DNA of 8,133 bases, taken from CAZCWX01 sp964502465 (GTDB lineage: Bacteria > Desulfobacterota > Binatia > Bin18). Positions 6,003 to 8,133 of this stretch are shown in pieces (the first letter of the stretch is position 1; each line of letters begins with the position of its first letter). The translations under genes were made by a program, and so were the position numbers. The notes under the pieces are model-generated. The model made no database searches. It was not told the DNA's origin and was given only the letters and a program-made list of their open reading frames with translations. Location of the stretch: positions 1 to 8,133 of the forward strand of contig CAZCWX010000451.1 in the NCBI GenBank assembly GCA_964502465.1, read 5' to 3'.

Positions 6003-7028
6003 ATGAAAAAGCATCAGACTGTGCTCATTCCCGGTGATGGCATTGGTCCAGAAGTCACGGCGGCGGTCCGGCGTGTGCTCGCTGCCGCTCAGGCTCCTAT
6101 TGAATGGATCGAGCACCAGGCTGGCATCGTTGCCTTGCAAGCAGGATACGACGTCCTCCCTGAGCAAACCATCGACGCCATCGAACGCGCTCAAATCGCG
6201 CTCAAGGGACCGTGCACGACACCGGTCGGCGAAGGTTTTACTTCCGTTAACGTCCAGTTACGCAAACGCTTAAACCTGTATGCCGCCGTCCGTCCGGTTC
6301 GCAGCCTCGAAGGTGTCCCCACATGCTTCAGCGGTGTTGACCTGATCATTATTCGCGAGAACACCGAAGGGCTGTACAGTGGCATAGAGAACCAGGTAAC
6401 TGACGATGCCGTGATGAGCATGAAAGTGGCAACGAGAACGGCGTGCCTGCGTATTGCCCATTGGGCTTTCCGTTTCGCCACCCGGCGACAGCGGCGCAAA
6501 ATCACTGTGTTTCATAAGGCCAACATCATGAAGATGACCGACGGGCTCTTTCTCCGCTGCGCCCGGCAAATCCATCAACATGAGTATCCGAACATTGACT
6601 ACCAGGAAATGATTATCGACGCCGGCTGTATGAAACTGGTACAAGATCCCACGCAGTTTGACGTGTTGCTGTTGGAAAATTTGTACGGCGACGTCGTCAG
6701 CGACCTGTGCGCCGGGCTGGTCGGCGGGCTCGGCGTGGTGCCCGGTGCCAACTTTAGTGATCACCAGGCCGTGTTTGAAGCAGTCCATGGCTCGGCACCA
6801 GACCTGGCGGGCAAAGGTGTTGCCAACCCGTTGGCGCTGCTCATGTCAGCGGTGATGATGTTGAATCACCTGGCCGACACCCGCGATGATGAGTCCTGTC
6901 GGGCAACAGCCGAACGCATTAAGGCAGCGTACGACCGCGCCCTTGAAGAAGGACAAAAAACCCGTGACTTGGGTGGTGATTTAGGCACCGACGCGTTTGC
7001 CGACGCTGTGATCGAGCGCCTTGCATAG
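6003..7028 (+). CDS. Isocitrate/isopropylmalate dehydrogenase family protein, probably NAD-dependent isocitrate dehydrogenase
   Basis: This 341-residue cytoplasmic beta-decarboxylating dehydrogenase would convert isocitrate to 2-oxoglutarate and CO2. It shows GDGIGPEV (11-18), then S81 and N83 in TSVNVQLRK, with R87 and R97. These match the isocitrate-binding S, N and arginines of E. coli Icd rather than the isopropylmalate pattern. Further motifs are RENTEGLYSG (118-127, catalytic Y125), HKANIMK with K172, D206, and the metal-binding aspartates D230 and D234 in YGDVVSD. HGSAPDLAG (262-270) has Asp where NADP enzymes have Lys, which points to NAD. The length suits NAD-type and archaeal-like enzymes and is well below the 416 residues of E. 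coli Icd. The ATG at 6003 begins just before the first beta strand; an in-frame GTG at 5892 would add an unrelated 37 residues overlapping the DUF1295 gene. Homoisocitrate or tartrate dehydrogenase is less likely. Confidence 0.87.
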   Translation: MKKHQTVLIPGDGIGPEVTAAVRRVLAAAQAPIEWIEHQAGIVALQAGYDVLPEQTIDAIERAQIALKGPCTTPVGEGFTSVNVQLRKRLNLYAAVRPVRSLEGVPTCFSGVDLIIIRENTEGLYSGIENQVTDDAVMSMKVATRTACLRIAHWAFRFATRRQRRKITVFHKANIMKMTDGLFLRCARQIHQHEYPNIDYQEMIIDAGCMKLVQDPTQFDVLLLENLYGDVVSDLCAGLVGGLGVVPGANFSDHQAVFEAVHGSAPDLAGKGVANPLALLMSAVMMLNHLADTRDDESCRATAERIKAAYDRALEEGQKTRDLGGDLGTDAFADAVIERLA

Positions 7029-7088
7029 CACGGTAGCGCTGCAAATGTCGCTCATTTCCCTGGAGAAGTTGCTGCATAGAGAAAACGA
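7029..7088. other. Convergent 60-bp gap without a clear terminator
   Basis: The dehydrogenase and argD meet tail to tail. Only weak stems are visible, for example AAATG pairing with CATTT, and no T-run follows in either direction. Transcripts may overlap here. Confidence 0.4.
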
Positions 7089-8133
7089 CTACATATTCTT
7101 GAGTGCCTGTTCGAGACGACTTATGCCTTCATCGACCTCCGCCGTAGTGATGGTAAGGGATGGCATAAAGCGCAGGGCGTTGGGTTTCACCGCATTCAAC
7201 AACACGCCGGCAGCATTCGCGTGAGTTAACACCTGCCCCGCGATGTCGCTCTCGAACTCCAGGGCCGCCAACAGTCCTTTCCCACGCACCTCGGTCACAA
7301 AAGAAAAACGTGCCTTGAGTGCATGCAAATGGGCAAACAAATACTTCTCCATCTGTTTGACATAGGCTGGAATATCATTCTCTATGACGTATTTGGTCCC
7401 TGCATAGGCAGCGGCAGTTGCCAGAGGGTTACCTCCGAAAGTCGAGCCATGGTCACCGGGTGCAAGCACCGAGCAAAATTCCTTGGATAAAAAAGCGCCA
7501 ATAGGCACCCCACACCCCAGGCCCTTAGCCAGCGTCATCACATCGGGTTCGACACCATACTCCTGGTACCCGAAGAGGCTCCCCAGCCGCCCTATCCCAG
7601 TCTGGACCTCGTCGAGGATTAAGAGTATTCCCTGTTGATCGCACCACGCTCGCACCTGTGGCAAATAGTCGTCGGCGGGGATGTTGACTCCACCCTCGCC
7701 TTGGATCGGTTCGAGCATCACGGCCACAGTCTTGTCGGTCGTGGCGTTCTTGATCGCCTCGACGTCATTGTAGTGCACATGGATAAACCCTGGCGGAAGA
7801 GGCACAAAGGGCTCCTGATAATGCGGCTGGCCGGTCGCGGCCAGGGTCGCCAACGTGCGCCCATGGAAGGAACGACACGCGGTAATGATCTCGTACGCAC
7901 CGTCTCGCTTTTCCTTGCCATATTTTCGTACCAGTTTGATCGCACCCTCGTTGGCTTCTGCCCCACTGTTGCCAAAGAACACACGATCCAGACAACTATG
8001 CTCAACGAGCAGTTGCGCTAACAAAATCTGGGGAATGGTGTAGAACTGATTGGAGGTCTGCACCACAGTCGCGGCCTGTTCGGTAATGGCCTGAGTGATG
8101 ACGGGATGACAATGTCCTAACGTGTTCACCGCC
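7089..8133 (-). CDS. argD: Acetylornithine aminotransferase, N-terminus cut by the right edge
   Basis: This is a class III pyridoxal-phosphate aminotransferase of arginine synthesis that interconverts N-acetylornithine plus 2-oxoglutarate with N-acetylglutamate semialdehyde plus glutamate. The visible 347 codons begin within AVNTLGHCHP, the ArgD signature near residue 50 of the full protein, so roughly 50 residues are missing. Counting from the V of AVNTLG, motifs are GNSGAEANE (53-61), SFHGRT (87-92), EPIQGEGGV (140-148), LDEVQTGIGR (172-181) with the cofactor-binding aspartate D173, AKGLGCGVPIGA with Schiff-base lysine K202, and HGSTFGGNPLA (227-237). The protein ends normally at a TAG (7089-7091). 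The GTG at 8129 is an internal valine, not a start. Related enzymes (succinylornithine or 4-aminobutyrate aminotransferases) share the fold, but the motifs fit ArgD best. Other arg genes may lie beyond the right edge. Confidence 0.9.
   Translation of the reverse strand, partial: AVNTLGHCHPVITQAITEQAATVVQTSNQFYTIPQILLAQLLVEHSCLDRVFFGNSGAEANEGAIKLVRKYGKEKRDGAYEIITACRSFHGRTLATLAATGQPHYQEPFVPLPPGFIHVHYNDVEAIKNATTDKTVAVMLEPIQGEGGVNIPADDYLPQVRAWCDQQGILLILDEVQTGIGRLGSLFGYQEYGVEPDVMTLAKGLGCGVPIGAFLSKEFCSVLAPGDHGSTFGGNPLATAAAYAGTKYVIENDIPAYVKQMEKYLFAHLHALKARFSFVTEVRGKGLLAALEFESDIAGQVLTHANAAGVLLNAVKPNALRFMPSLTITTAEVDEGISRLEQALKNM

Noticed and set aside
1..8133. CRISPR array, tRNA or rRNA gene, transposase, phage or defence genes
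   Set aside because: Both strands were read for these and none was seen; the repeats present are tandem heptamers and palindromes, not spaced direct repeats.

Overview
The window looks like chromosomal DNA of a Gram-negative-type bacterium with mid-range to moderately high GC. It holds six complete protein genes, one gene cut by the right edge, and possibly the tail of another at the left edge. The taxon cannot be fixed from one window. The mix of families (DUF4149, a SRPBCC domain fused to a TIGR01777 epimerase, DUF1295, a ChaN-like protein) and two kinds of dispersed palindromic repeat suggest an uncultured soil or marine lineage of the Deltaproteobacteria/Desulfobacterota, Tectomicrobia or a similar group. 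That placement is a low-confidence inference.

Layout. Positions 1-101 may be the C-terminal end of a plus-strand gene. Positions 121-296 hold a MITE-like palindromic element that abuts, and supplies the stop codon of, the first minus-strand gene. Four genes read leftwards from 4829 to 293: a ChaN-like haem-binding-family protein, a SRPBCC-epimerase fusion, a four-helix membrane protein (DUF4149), and an FAD-dependent amine-oxidase-fold oxidoreductase. The last two are 6 bp apart and surely cotranscribed. The other two gaps hold unusual repeats: a purine/pyrimidine hairpin element at 3621-3725 and six heptamers at 2068-2109. A divergent intergenic region (4830-5127) contains a compact dyad cluster able to fold as a three-way junction and an AT-rich promoter island. 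Rightwards from there lie a DUF1295 membrane protein and an isocitrate/isopropylmalate dehydrogenase-family enzyme that reads as an NAD-type isocitrate dehydrogenase. Convergent to these is the acetylornithine aminotransferase gene argD, whose N-terminus lies beyond the window.

How the genes may work together. The leftward set combines a lipid-binding-type domain, an atypical short-chain dehydrogenase, a small membrane protein and a flavin oxidoreductase. This would suit modification of a hydrophobic substrate such as a lipid, isoprenoid or tetrapyrrole, but the substrate is unknown. The dehydrogenase and ArgD meet at 2-oxoglutarate/glutamate, but they are convergent and need not be co-regulated. 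I did not find a clearly new defence or mobile system. The points most worth a second look are the intergenic structures and the internal ribosome-binding site in the fusion gene.
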